64,000 nucleotides of DNA from Brachionus rotundiformis (taxonomy: Eukaryota; Rotifera; Eurotatoria; Ploima; Brachionidae): NCBI GenBank assembly GCA_016802295.1, contig JAESIW010000162.1:1554512-1618511 (forward strand), in the 5' to 3' direction. The notes below the pieces were generated by a model. That model saw nothing but the letters and a program-made list of their open reading frames with translations. It was not told where the DNA came from and did not search any database. Position numbers and translations under genes: made by a program. How positions within the stretch are numbered: the first letter of the stretch is position 1; every line of letters begins with the position of its first letter. Positions 51,901 to 64,000 of this stretch are shown here, piece by piece.

Positions 51901-54900
51901 AAATTGATACAAAGCAAAAATGGCTAAAGCAATTGATAGACGTGAATCCTACTGATAAGCATGAAATTTTGTTCGAAGCGGTCGCTGAAGGTTTTGTTGC
52001 CTTAGATGATATTGAGTACAAAAATGATAGATGTCCAAGCTACGGTGACTGCAACTTTGAAGACGATGATTTGTGTCTTTGGGAAAGTGATACAACTACT
52101 GCTAATTTACAATGGATAGTAAATAATGGTGAAACACCTACATTTGGAACTGGACCAACTATTGATCACACATTTGGAACCAGCAAAGGAAAATATATTT
52201 TCTTGAAAAGCTTCGGAGCCCAGAGTAAAGAATTTGCACGCATCAAAAGCTATTCATTTGATAAAGTTACAGGACCATTCTGTTTTGAATTTTGGTACCA
52301 CATGATTGGTAGAGACATTTTAAGTCTGAATATTTATCAGTATTTTGAAGAAAGTAATCAAGAAAAGCTAATTTGGACTCTTAATGGTCAGCAATCAACA
52401 CAATGGTCAAGGGGCCAAATTCCACTAATGTCTAATGAGCGTTTTTCGATTATTATCGAAGGTTATGCTGACCAGGACCCTCAAAGGTAAATAAACTTGA
52501 GTCATAATTTTTATTCTCTTAATAAAATTTAAAATAAACAAAATTTAAAAAATTATTAAAAATTATTTTTTTTAAAGCGATATTGCATTGGATGATTTGG
52601 CATTTTTTAGCTCTACATGTCAATATTCTCCTACAAGCGCCATACCATCAATTGTAACCACCAATCCATTGCCAACAACAACCAGAACATTTAAACCAAT
52701 TATTTCTAGTAATTAATTATTTTATATATCTAAAATTTATAAATTAAAATTTTAATAAATCAAAAGGTCCTAGTAGTTTTGACTGTGATTTTGAAAATGG
52801 ATTTTGTGGCTGGAAAAATGATGAAACTGAGCCGATAAAATGGCAAAATAGAAAAGCTTCTAGTTCAGTTTCGCAGTGGCAACCGGACACAGATTTTACC
52901 ACCGGCTCATCTTCGGGTTCCTATTTGATTGTTGATAGTGGCTTGCCAAATCAAAATGGTCAAAAAGCAATAATTAGTTCACCGACTCTAAACAAACCAT
53001 CTGGTTCTGTCTATTGTCTTCATTTTGCTCTTTTTATGTACGGAGATGATGTCGGAGAGTTTAACACCTACTTAAACATTTCTGATGTTGGAATGGCTCT
53101 TTATTTTGACCAAATTGGTTCTCAAGGTAACAAATGGAACCTAAATGACCTGGAATTCTCTTATAATTATAACATCGATTTTAATGTATCTTATTTTATT
53201 TAATTTAGATAAAAAAGATGTTAATTAATTTTCTTTTAAAGATTATATTTGAGGCCATAATTGGCAATGGAGCCAGAGGCTCAATAGCTGTTGATGATGT
53301 GAGAATTGAGGAAGGAGCTTGCCAAAAAAGCATTTGTGACTTTGAAGACGACAATATTTGTCAGTTTGAAAATGACCAAAGCTCAAATTTTAAATGGCTA
53401 AGAAAATCAGGCTTAGGTGATACATCCGGAATATCGCCTACCATAGATCACACACTGGGAACTAGTTTTGGTCATTATATGAGCATAGAGTAATTTTTTT
53501 CCCAAAGATTAGAAAAAATTAATTAAATTAAACTCAAATAGTTTTACCAATGGAGTTCTGTCTGGTTCAAAAGCAAGATTGCAGACTCCACTACTAGAAC
53601 AAGGCAAAAAGTGCTTACAATTTTATTACCATATGCGCGGCAACGAAAAGTGTACATTGGACATTATTGCCATTAAAGAATCAGGGTCAATTAGTCAGCC
53701 CTATTGGTCGCGTTATAAAAACTATGGAGACAACTGGAACGTTGCCGAAGTCAGCATAGATAATTCGGAGAGATTTAAAATTGGATTTCAGGGAACTGTG
53801 AATGATAATTGGATTGGAGATATTGCCATTGATGATGTGAAAATTGAGGACAGAGATTGCTATCCATCTGGTTTTTGTGATTTTGAATCTGAGAATTCTT
53901 TGTGTACTTGGAAAAATGTTGAAGGCGAAGACGATTTTGATTGGGAAGAAGGAAACGGACAGACCAGCTCTTTGGGAACTGGACCTTCGGTTGATCATAC
54001 TTTTGGCACTACTAAAGGAACATATTTATTCATTGGTATATTAAAATAATTAAATCTGATTAAAAATTTATTAATTTGTTTTAATTAAGAAACTTCTTCG
54101 CCAAGAATCGAAAATGATAGAGTAATTAAAAAAATAATTTATATTTTGATTACTTATATTTTTTTAGGCTATTTTGTCAAGCATGATTTTTGACCCAGTA
54201 ACTGCTAGATGCCTCAGATTTTGGTATCATATGAATGGCAATAGCATTGGTTCATTGCAAGTTGATATTTTGTATGACAATGGTTTAAGAACACCAATTT
54301 GGAAGCTGAGCACAGATCAAGGTGATCAATGGTTCGAAGGAACTGTCGGAATAACTTCAAGCACAACCTATAGGTTTTATCTAAAGATTTTTATTCAAAT
54401 TAGTGATAGTTTTTTATAATTAGAATTTACATAATTGGTATTAGAGGAAAAAGCTACTATGGCGATATTGCTATAGACGACATATCTTTTGTTGATAGTG
54501 CCTGTGGAGTTCAACCAAGCGAGGTAACAAATGAGCTAAACAATCTGACTACTCCGATGCCAGTGTCCACTAGACCTCCAGCCACACAGCAAATTAGCTG
54601 TACTTTTGACAATAACAATAAGTGTGGTTGGGCCGATGATCCGTCTGTGGTCTTGAAATGGACTTTAAATAAGGGTTCGACAAGCTCTATAGAAACAGGA
54701 CCAAGTACAGATGTGTCTGGCAACGGGTATTATATATATCTGGAGACTTCAAATGTAAAAAAAGGTGATACAGCTAGAATAATATCTCAAATAGTCAATA
54801 CTACTTTTTCGTCAACAACCAGTAATTAATGAAGATAATTATTTTTTTTTATAAAAACCTATTTTAAAATTTATATAGATTGTTTAACATTTTATTACCA

Positions 54901-57900
54901 TCTTTATGGAGAAACTGTAAACAAAATTTTATTTTATTATGGTTTTTTTTTAATATATTTTATAACTAAGATCGGAGAATTAAATGTAAAACTTCAAACA
55001 GTCTTTGGTTTGCAAGCCGAACCATTGTGGTCCAGAAATGAACAGCACGGAAATGCTTGGCTTAAAGCTCATCTAAATATTGAACCACAGGCAAATAATT
55101 TACAATATCAAATAGTCATGGAAGCTATAGCTGGAGATTGTAAAAAAATATTTATTCAAATAAACTTAATTAATTATTTATCTATTTATTTGAAGCTTAC
55201 AAAGGAGACGTAGCCATAGATGAAATAGAATTTTTGCTAAACAAAAGATGCCCACCAATTTCTGAGCTTGGTAATACGGTCACTTTTGGCTGTGACTTTG
55301 AAAACGATTTGTGTGGATTTACGCCTGAAGATACAACAAATAAAAATAAATGGCAACGAGCTCAGCCAACAGGCGGTCTCTTCCCAGATAATCCACAGAT
55401 AGATAACACTTTACAGACTAGACAAGGCTATTATCTTCAATCACAGGTAATAAGTTAAAATAAACTAATTTGTTTCCTAATTTGTTTTCAAAGCCTATGT
55501 TTGCCAAAAACTCAACATCAAGAATTAACACTATCCAATTTGATCCAAAGTCTGATGGTCGCTGTCTTAACTTTTACATGTATTCGTAAGTAATTTTAAT
55601 AATTAAATAAAAAATAAATTAATTTTAATTTTGAAAATAATATTTTTTTTCTATTAAGAAATGCTGCGGGAACACCGCTACTAAATATTTATTCAAAAAC
55701 AAACAATCAGGCAGAAAAGCTCATCTTTTCACCATCGCCCCTACAGTCCTCTAATTGGGTCCAATTCGAATTAGAAGTGCCAGAAGAACAAGAGCCATAC
55801 ATTCTTATTTTGGAATCAGTATCACAATACATTTTTGTGCTAGGCTACGCTAATTTAGGTGTTGATGATTTTGCAATAAAGACTGGACCATGTCGAAGAC
55901 ATCCAGGAGGTCAGTTTTATAAAAAATTCTCAATAAATATACTCAATTACCAATTTAGACTGCACATTTGAACTTGAGGGACTTTGTGGATGGACTAATC
56001 TAAAAGATGATGTGTTCGATTGGTTGCTACATCAAGGACCAACAGCATCATCTAGCACTGGACCAAGCATTGACCATACTTTGAACAGTGATAAAGGAAC
56101 TTTTATCTACATCGAAACATCATCGCCTCGAAAAAGAAATGACACTGCCAGACTGGCTAGTGAAACATGGTCAGCGACAGATTCTTTATGTTTTACTTTT
56201 TGGTATCATGCATATGGATCAACAATTGGTTCTTTAAAACTTTACATAGTTGATGCAAATTCAACATTAGAAAATTTAATTTGGGAAATTAGCGGTGCAC
56301 AGAGTAATGACTCAACAGATTGGAAGCAAGGTGTTGTATCAATATCGTATGACCAAGATTTTAAGCTTGTTTTCGAGGGAATAGTTGGAACATCAATAAC
56401 CGGAGATTTGGCGTACATAAATTAGAAAAAAAAGAAGTTCTTATTTTAAATATTTTATTTTTAGAATTGATGATATTGTTTTTATTGAAAATCCAACTTC
56501 ATGTGTCAGACAACCACCATTCTCTGAGCCGACCACTCAAGGTCCGGCAACAACTACTCCTGCAGGTCCTATAGATGGATTCAATTGTGACTTTGAGAGG
56601 GATTTTTGCGGCTGGAGCCGCGAGTCTGATTCCTACACTGATTGGATCAGAAAAACAGGCAAAACTTATGGTGGACCAAAATTTGATCAGTAAATGACCA
56701 GCATATTAGTTAAAATTTTTATATTATTTTTTCTTATTATTCAAGTACCAATGGCAACAATGATTCCTATTATATTTACTTTGAAAGCGATGATTATTAT
56801 GATTATTGGATTGGATGGGGATCTGGTCCCTCTCGAGCTAAAATAGTTAGTCCAAAAATATCTAGCACTGCTAGACAATGTCTCAAATTTTGGTATTATA
56901 TGAACGGTAAGTTAAAAAACAAGATAAATTAATAATTAAAATTGATAAAAAAATGTTTAAAATTCAAATTCAAGGTGGGGATGTTGGCGAGCTAAGTGTT
57001 TACTACAGAGTTGAAAAGCAGCCTGGTCAATTTGTACAAAGTCCAGTTGTTTGGCGAATTAAGACCGGTCATGGTGATCATTGGAATTTGGCTCACGTTC
57101 AGTATGATGGCAACAATCAGTCAATATCCAATTTTGTAATAGAAGCCTATGCTGGATATTATGTCAGTGGAGAGATTGCTTTAGATGACACAAGCTTGAC
57201 ATTTGGAGAGTGTGAAGATCCAAGCTATTCTTCAGTGGACTGTGATTTTGAAGAGGAGCACATCTGTGGTTATCAGCCTGATCCATTGGCTGATTTCAAT
57301 TGGTCAAGGAACAGAGGTACCACACTATCGGCCAATACTGGACCTTCAGTGGATGTCAGCACTGGAACAAAATACGGCTATTACATGTACATTGAAACAT
57401 CATATTTTTCCGAAGGGCGTAAAGCAAGACTCATTAGCCCTAATCAGGACTTTAATGATGGAAAATGTCTCTATTTTTGGTACCATGCATATGGAAAGGA
57501 TGTAGCCACTTTAAATGTGTACAATGAGCTTCAGACTAATGACACAAATAAGCCAAGAAGTTTGATTTGGTCAATTAGTCGTGATCAAGGCGATAGATGG
57601 TTTTTGGCCCGTGTTCCAACTAATGTTCAGACAAATTTTAAAGTAATATTCGAAGGTATTGTTGGAAAGTCGTATATGGGCGATGTTGCTATTGATGATG
57701 TAAAAATGTCCAATAAACAGTGTCCAGTTACTTTTGAATGTGATTTTGAAGATGATGAATTCGAGTTTTGTTCTTGGATTAATTTAGAAAATGCGCCTAA
57801 TGAAGATCTTAAAAATGGTACTTTGGACAACTTTGATTGGGTCATAAATACCGAAAATGATTACCGTGGTAAACTAGCTGTATCCAAGGGACAAAAAATA

Positions 57901-60900
57901 AATCACTATTCAAGACTTATATCTGAGTTTGTTCCGGGTACCAGTGATAGTGGAGTTTGTATTGAGTTTTACCATCGGTTCAGTATTTTTCCACCAACAG
58001 GCACCAAGTTAGCTTTTAGCATAGCTGAATATAAGAAAGAACCGGTCACCCTATGGAGCTTAACTGATAACCAAATAACAACTCAAGGCGTCTATTGGAG
58101 ATTTGGTAGATTTTCTGTAAACACAAATGAAAGTTTTAGAATTTATATGGACGGATATGTGGGAACTGATCCAAAAGACTATGTATCTGTTGATGGTATT
58201 GATATGAGAACAGGAACAGTTGGTTGTTCAATTTTTCCAACCGAAGCTCAAGTACAAGGAGTAACAACAACAGTGTCTACAACCACCACAGTTACTTATC
58301 CATCTATTGCTGAATTTGACTGTAATTTTGAAAAAGACTGCTCATGGTCAAATGCTGCAGATAATTTATTTACCAATTGGACTGCTAAAAGAGCCAATAC
58401 TATAAATGAGGCTAATGCGCCCAATAGTGATCATACTTATGGAACAAGCTTAGGAACTTATTTAACTTTGGAGAAGAGAAATTACTTTCCACAAGCAAAA
58501 GTTGATTTTGTTAGTCCTGAAATGAACGGAACCAAATGTGTTGAATTTTGGTATTACATGTATGGTACAGATGTTGGAACTCTAAGTTTATACAGAAAAG
58601 TGACTACTTCATCAATTAGTCAAAGTATATGGACCAGCAAAGATTCGTCCCAAGACTCTTGGCGATTTGCGCAAGCTTCCATAAATTATATCCTAGATAG
58701 TACAAAGTATACAGCAAGAATAGAGTTTTATTTCAGCAAACCAGGATTTAATGTAATACTTTTATGCTTTAAAACATACAAGCTAATATATTTTTAAAAG
58801 GGTTTTGTGGCTATCGATGACATAATTGTACACGAAGGATTTTGCCAAACCACCGATTTGTGCACTTTTGAAAACCCTGACCTATGTGGATACATAAATG
58901 ATCCTTTGGCAGATACTGAGTGGATAAGAGCCAACGCTTCATCATCTAGTCCAAGCACAGGACCATCATCTGATGTAAGACTCATTTAATTTTATCAAAT
59001 ATGATAGAATAATAGAAATTTGATTCAAAATTTATCTAAAATTATCTATTTTTAAAATATTTTTCAAGTTTTTTCAAAAACCAAATAAAAAATTTTAACA
59101 TCTCTTAGTTTTAAAGCTTTTGAGTTGATTTTTTCACAATTAACAATAATAATATATTAATTTTTTTGTTATATTTATTTTAATTTTATAATTTTATAAA
59201 TTTTTAAGAACACCTTACAAAGTCCAGATGGATACTTCATGTTGTTTGACGCTAGCAAGCAAAAAATAAACGCTCGATTAGAGTCACCAGTTCAAATCAA
59301 ATCATCTGGATCATGTGTTCACTTTTTCTATAATACCAATGGTAAAGATGTTAACAGCTTAAGAGTTTACAAGAAATCCGCCAACTTGCTCGGCATTCCT
59401 TTATGGAGCACCTTTGGAAATACCGGAGATCAGTAATTTAATCATTAAGTTTATTTACCAAAGACTCAACAATTTTTAGGTGGCTTCTTGCCGAAGTTAC
59501 ACTCAAAAGTCCAGAAAGCACATGGCAAGTAGTGTTTGAAGCTGTGCGCGGCTATGGTAATGATGGAAATATAGCCATTGATGATGTTAGAGTCACCAAA
59601 GGTGACTGTCCCAATGCAGGTGATTGTAATTTTGAAGACAAGTCGCTTTGTAATTATAGAAATACGGATGACTCACAAATAGAATGGGTTGTAAAACAAG
59701 GCAGTGTGTCATTTTTGACCGGTCCGACCAGTGACCATACTTTTGGAACATCAGCTGGATCATATGCCAGTTTTAGTAAGAGATTTTAAATATTTTGGAA
59801 AAATTTAAACTAAAATTTAAATCAGTCACAGATACACCAACAATAACAGGATGGATTGGTCGAATGGAAAGTCAGCCCCTAGATTATATACAGGAAGATG
59901 TTTGTGTTAGATTCTGGTATTACATGTACTCAAACTTGGGTAACAACTTGGGAACTTTGAATGTCTACCTTAATGACATTAGCTCAAATTCAAATACACT
60001 TTTATGGAGTTTGAGTTATAGCCAAGGATCTGGATGGAAAGAAGGAACATTTTCATATAAAGTCAATAATAAGCAGAAAATTATATTCGAGGGTGTTAAA
60101 GGAATAGGAAGAGGTGATATCGCTCTGGATGATATAACATTTATTCAAGCATCAAGTTGTAGCTTCTATCCCGATTATGCTTTCCCAAATACAACTTTGA
60201 CCACACAGTCGACCACTACAAGACTTACAACAACAATTAGCAATTACATATGGAATCCACAAAGCGAATATGACTGCAATTTTGAAACAGATTTTTGCCA
60301 ATGGACAGATGATCCTACAGCTAATTTCAACTGGACCAGAGCATCGCCATCTGATGCAATAACTACCTCAAATTCTCCTCTTGTAGATCATACTTACCAA
60401 AATAAATCTGGATACTTCATTAGAATTAATGTAATTAATTTTATTTGCCAATAGGAAATAATTTCTTAATTTAATTTTTGTTTTAAAAGCCTTATAAGCC
60501 ATCAAATAGCCTATGTCGTCTGCAATCTCCGGTTATCACCGACCTAAAAGATCGTTGTTTAGAGTTTTACTATTACGCTTTTGGCTCTGATGTTAGCACT
60601 TTGAATGTATATTTGAAAGAAAATGGACAATTGGGTTTACCACATTGGACTAGAATGAGAAATCAGGGAAGAGAATGGCACAGAGCTCAGCTAAAGATCA
60701 CAAACCAAAATAGTCCATATCAAATTGTTTTTGAAGGAATTGTAGGCACATTCGTGGGAATTATAGCCATTGATGACATAAGGGTCTTATCAGAATGTCC
60801 AACAACAGCTGATAGATTCTGTGACTTTGAAACAGACGATATTTGCGGCTACACTAATTTGAATACTGGCAACATAGATTGGAAACGAGGCAATAGAGCA

Positions 60901-63900
60901 ACAGCTCCTCCGAATGGTCCGGTAATTGATCATTCACTGGGAACTCAATTTGGGTATTTTATGTACGCAAGTGGTACATCTACAAATAATATACAGCGAG
61001 CTCTCTTGGCTTCTAAAGTATTCAATCCAAATAATGAACAGTGTGTCGAGTTTTACTATTATCATGCACCAGCATCAGTTGGTTCACTGAACATCTATGC
61101 AAAACTTAAGACTGTGCTAAACACAACAAGTGAGTTGCCAATTTGGACTGAACCATTTGTCAACAATGGTTTCAATGGATGGCAATTTTCCCAAGTACCG
61201 CTTGGTCATGCCATAACCAATAATCCTTATCAAGTCATATTTGAAGAATATGTATCGGCAGATAAGCCTGGTAATGACTTTAATATCTACATAGATGATG
61301 TATTTATCCGTGATGGCTCTTGTTTGCCAATTGGAGATTGTGATTTCGAAAATGGATTCTGTAAGTATTTAAATATAAAAATTTCTAATTGGTTTTAAAT
61401 TTAAATAAGATAATTAATTAATTCAATTTTTATTTTTTTATTTTTAACTATTGATATTTTTCAAGGTTCTTGGGAGTCGATTGATTCTGATAGTTTTGGT
61501 TCGAGTTGGGTTGTGGCTTCTGGTGACATAAATGACAATTTTAGACCTCTTAATGACCATAGGTACAATTAATTTTTTTTGTAATGTTATTAATTAGCTA
61601 AAAAAAATATATTTGCCTAGTACCGGAAGCTCTTATGGTGGCTATGCATTTGTTGAATCGGCTAATAGTGGAAATTTAGCCATAATGTCAAGTCAAGTAT
61701 TCCAAAATCCAACATCCTATAGAGGTTAGAAAAAAGAATTTAACAAAAAATATATTTTTTATTCTATAAATGTTAATTATCAGGTCGTTGTTTCACATTT
61801 TGGTATTATATTAGTGGAACAAATCCTGGCTCCATATTAATCTATGTAAGAAATTTGCGCAACAACCAAGATACTTTGATTTGGAAGGAAGGTACTACAG
61901 ACAAAGGTACCCAATGGAATTATGGACAATTTGGATTCTATATTGATTCAGAGTATACCATAATAATTGAAGGAATAAGCGGATCAGCACAAAGTTCAAT
62001 TGCCATAGATGATGTGTTTTTCAAGGACTCTCAATACTGCTCTATCAGCCCTCAATCAGCTGCTACAGGCTCAGGTCTTCCAATACCTTCAACCACTACA
62101 ACTACAACAAAATCCCCGCAATCAACCATTGCACCTTCGATCTATGACTGCACATTCGAAGTTGGATACTGCAATTGGAAAAACGATTCCAGTCTACCTT
62201 TGTACTGGAGAAGAAATCAAGGCTCAACAACTAGTATTGACACTGGAGCAGATATTGACCACACGTATTTATAATTTATAAATTTTCTAAATATTTTTTA
62301 ATGTGTTTTATTTAAGTCTTGGTACACCACAAGGATGGTACATTTATATTGGTAACTAAGAAATTTTTATATAAAAAAATTTTTTTGCTTAAATTATGTT
62401 TTTACAGAAACATCTTCCCCAGCCAAGATGAACGACTCGGCTCGTCTCATATCACCAAATTTTCCTGGAACCAATAGTCCCAAATGTTTGACTTTTTATT
62501 ATCACATGCGCGGTAGACATATAGGCAGTTTGAATGTATACACTCAAACACAAACAAATGAGAACGAAGTATGGTCAAAAGCTGGAACACAGGGAAACAA
62601 ATGGCTCAGAGGCCAAGTCAATTTGAATATGATTGAAAATTTTGTTGTTATTTTTGAAGGAGTTTGTGGAAATGGCTTCTATGTAAAACAATCTAAAGAA
62701 AATAATTTAATTAAAACTGTATTATTTTTGTTTTCAGGGGGACATATCTCTTGATGATATATCAGTTGTTGATGGTTATTGTGTCACCAATGATTTGTAC
62801 AATTGTGACTTTGAACAAGATCAATGCAATCTGCTGAACGATGTGACCGGAACATTCAATTGGACTAGATCTAATGCAGGTTCCTCATCTGGATTTAGTT
62901 TTGATCATACCGTAAAAATTATTCAAAACTTTGAAAAAAATAAACAATATTTAAATATTTAATTTAAGACAAATTCTCCCTCTGGATACTTTTTGAAGTT
63001 TGACTCATTTGGAAAAAGTGATGGAGCCAAAGCCAGGGTTTTAAGTCCAGTGTTTAATTTTATACCAGAAGGCTATTGTCTAACATGGTACTATCACATG
63101 GCTGGTAATGATATGGGAAAATTGGCTGTTTATATTCAAGTTCAAGATAAAAGAGGCTTATTGTGGAGATTTGGTGAAAATGTTGGAAAAATATGGAACG
63201 CTGCTCAGTTAAATATACTACCAATTGGTGAATATAAGAACTTTTCGCTAATTTTCGAAGGTGAAAAAACAGAAGCTTATAGCTCAGTTTTTGCCATTGA
63301 TGACATAAAAATAGAGTATGGTTCATGTCAAAATTTTGGAGGTTGTTCATTTGAAGGAGACGATTTTTGCTTTTGGCAGAATATTTTGGATTCAAGAGAC
63401 GATTTTGACTGGGAATTTGGATCTTACAAAACTGGAACTGCTTTGACCGGTCCAAGTGTTGATCATACCTTGGGTGATGCAACTGGAACTTATCTTTTCA
63501 TTGAAACAAATGCACCATTGCAAACAGGTGATAAAGCATGGCTGGAGAGCACTCTATTCTTGCCCACGCCAAGTTATGGAGTTTGCTTTGATTTTTGGTA
63601 TCATATGTTTGGTATTGGCATGGGAACTTTGAACATTTATACTTACAAAGGAAATTACACTAAACTTATTTGGAGTCAAAGTGGTGATAAAGGAGATATA
63701 TGGCTAAATGGTCAAGTTAATATATATTCAGCTAGTTCGTTTAGATTATTGATAGAAGGAGTAAAAGGACCGAATGCAAGGTCTGATATCTCAATTGATG
63801 ATTTGGACTTTATAGAAAGACCATGTAACATTATTCCTAATGATGCTGATCCAAATGTGATAATAACAACAACAAGTATGACAACTTCTTTGACTTTTAG

Positions 63901-64000
63901 ACCAACTGGTCCAAATGATTGTAACTTTGAGAACAATTTATGCATTTGGACACAAAGTTCAGAGAGCAATTACAATTGGACCAGGACTCAAGGCATTCTG
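48913..64000 (+). CDS. Giant MAM-domain protein (paralogue 2), 3' end beyond window
   Basis: Exon 1 (48913-48952) starts MNDIRSHLKTLLI and joins exon 2 (49004-49239) in phase 1, giving GAFLINFHTIAFGQTELD, a clean signal peptide. Then 24 full MAM domains and the start of a 25th follow, without interruption of frame wherever I checked the joins. Larger exons include about 50141-51160, 51477-52490, 56953-58750 and 60601-61364; most introns are short. No LDLa or EGF module has appeared by the window edge, but these are C-terminal in paralogue 1. Each domain from P7 on matches a domain of the minus gene in order. Likely secreted or cell-surface adhesion or scavenger protein; a membrane anchor is expected outside the window by homology only. 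Confidence 0.9.
48915..48929 (+). promoter_or_regulatory. Inverted repeat at the start codon of paralogue 2
   Basis: GAACGA-TAT-TCGTTC, with perfect 6-base arms, begins at the last base of the ATG. It is the counterpart of the structure at 48072-48089. Confidence 0.5.
49054..50902 (+). repeat. Paralogue 2, MAM triplet I (P1-P3), no partner in paralogue 1
   Basis: P1 begins DCDFENDLCQWKD, P2 NCDFETDFICGYKTD, and P3 ECNFEQDCLWQEV. The linker starts CVLSPVAAQP and has no long Thr run. This triplet is absent from the minus gene. Confidence 0.88.
50903..52780 (+). repeat. Paralogue 2, MAM triplet II (P4-P6), no partner in paralogue 1
   Basis: P4 begins QCSFEKDTCGWYPD, P5 TCNFEDSLCGYRTD, and P6 DCNFEDDDLCLWESD. 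The linker starts CQYSPTSAIP and is Thr/Pro-rich. This triplet is absent from the minus gene. Confidence 0.88.
52781..54596 (+). repeat. Paralogue 2, MAM triplet III (P7-P9)
   Basis: P7 begins DCDFENGFCGWKND, P8 ICDFEDDNICQFEND, and P9 FCDFESENSLCTWKN with DDFDW. The linker starts CGVQPSEV. Partner of M1-M3. Confidence 0.88.
54597..56582 (+). repeat. Paralogue 2, MAM triplet IV (P10-P12)
   Basis: P10 begins SCTFDNNNKCGWADD, P11 GCDFENDLCGFTPED, and P12 DCTFELEGLCGWTN. The linker starts CVRQPPFSEP. Partner of M4-M6. Confidence 0.88.
56583..58317 (+). repeat. Paralogue 2, MAM triplet V (P13-P15)
   Basis: P13 begins NCDFERDFCGWSRE and shares the aromatic/glycine insert with M7. P14 begins DCDFEEEHICGYQPD and P15 ECDFEDDEFEFCSWIN. 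The linker starts CSIFPTEAQV. Partner of M7-M9. Confidence 0.88.
58318..60271 (+). repeat. Paralogue 2, MAM triplet VI (P16-P18)
   Basis: P16 begins DCNFEKDCSWSNA, P17 LCTFENPDLCGYIND, and P18 DCNFEDKSLCNYRN. The linker starts CSFYPDYAFP. Partner of M10-M12. Confidence 0.88.
60272..62145 (+). repeat. Paralogue 2, MAM triplet VII (P19-P21)
   Basis: P19 begins DCNFETDFCQWTDD, P20 FCDFETDDICGYTN, and P21 DCDFENGFCSWES. The linker starts CSISPQSAATGSG. Partner of M13-M15. Confidence 0.88.
62146..63916 (+). repeat. Paralogue 2, MAM triplet VIII (P22-P24)
   Basis: P22 begins DCTFEVGYCNWKND, P23 NCDFEQDQCNLLND, and P24 SCSFEGDDFCFWQN with DDFDW. The linker starts CNIIPNDADP. Partner of M16-M18. 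The intron matching the tRNA-bearing one lies near 62681-62738 and is short. Confidence 0.88.
63917..64000 (+). repeat. Paralogue 2, MAM triplet IX, first 84 bp only (P25)
   Basis: P25 begins DCNFENNLCIWTQS and is cut by the window edge. Every residue visible here is identical to the start of M19. Confidence 0.85.

Noticed and set aside
24853..64000. CRISPR array, insertion sequence or viral origin for the repeated units
   Set aside because: The repeats are diverged protein domains with introns; no short spaced repeats, transposase, integrase or terminal repeats were seen.

Overview
The window is nuclear DNA from a small, very AT-rich invertebrate genome. The evidence is spliced genes with mostly 49-60 bp GT-AG introns, animal extracellular domains (MAM, LDL-receptor class A, EGF, Ig), a LIM domain, a PFKFB gene and a eukaryotic tRNA-Pro with internal A and B boxes. 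A rotifer-like animal or another compact lophotrochozoan fits best; this is inference and no marker gene fixes the species.

Layout. 236-821 (-) is the 5' coding exon of a secreted or membrane protein with Ig-like domains. 822-7969 is AT-rich DNA with no gene I can support. 7970-11740 (+) is a three-exon gene for a roughly 958-residue low-complexity, proline- and serine-rich protein with no recognised family. Between 12464 and 16918 four units lie in tandem on the minus strand: a 119-residue orphan, an 82-residue single-LIM-domain protein, a possible 51-residue two-exon gene, and a complete eight-exon PFKFB (6-phosphofructo-2-kinase/fructose-2,6-bisphosphatase). 16919-23230 is mostly non-coding but holds two short exons whose splice phase fits an alternative PFKFB 5' end.

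23231-48091 (-) and 48913 to beyond 64000 (+) are two giant MAM-domain genes lying head to head, with start codons about 820 bp apart. The minus gene is complete at its 3' end. It encodes a signal peptide, about 38 MAM domains, five LDLa modules, a Ser/Thr-rich stalk, one EGF domain, one transmembrane helix and a short tail, on the order of 6,500-7,000 residues. The plus gene is its paralogue and is cut by the window edge in its 25th MAM domain. Both are built largely from a three-MAM super-repeat (A-B-C) closed by a linker that usually carries C-x3-P-x2-A and is Thr/Pro-rich. Domains M1-M19 of the minus gene match P7-P25 of the plus gene one for one and in order. The plus gene carries exactly two extra A-B-C units at its N-terminus. 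A tRNA-Pro(UGG) gene sits antisense in one intron of the minus gene and is missing from the matching intron of the paralogue.

The giant products look like cell-surface or secreted adhesion or scavenger molecules of the MAM/LDLa class, the best-known relative being MALRD1. PFKFB sets the level of fructose-2,6-bisphosphate and hence glycolytic flux. Nothing in the sequence links these genes functionally. Exon boundaries were read by eye from splice signals, reading phase and homology and have not been tested against RNA.
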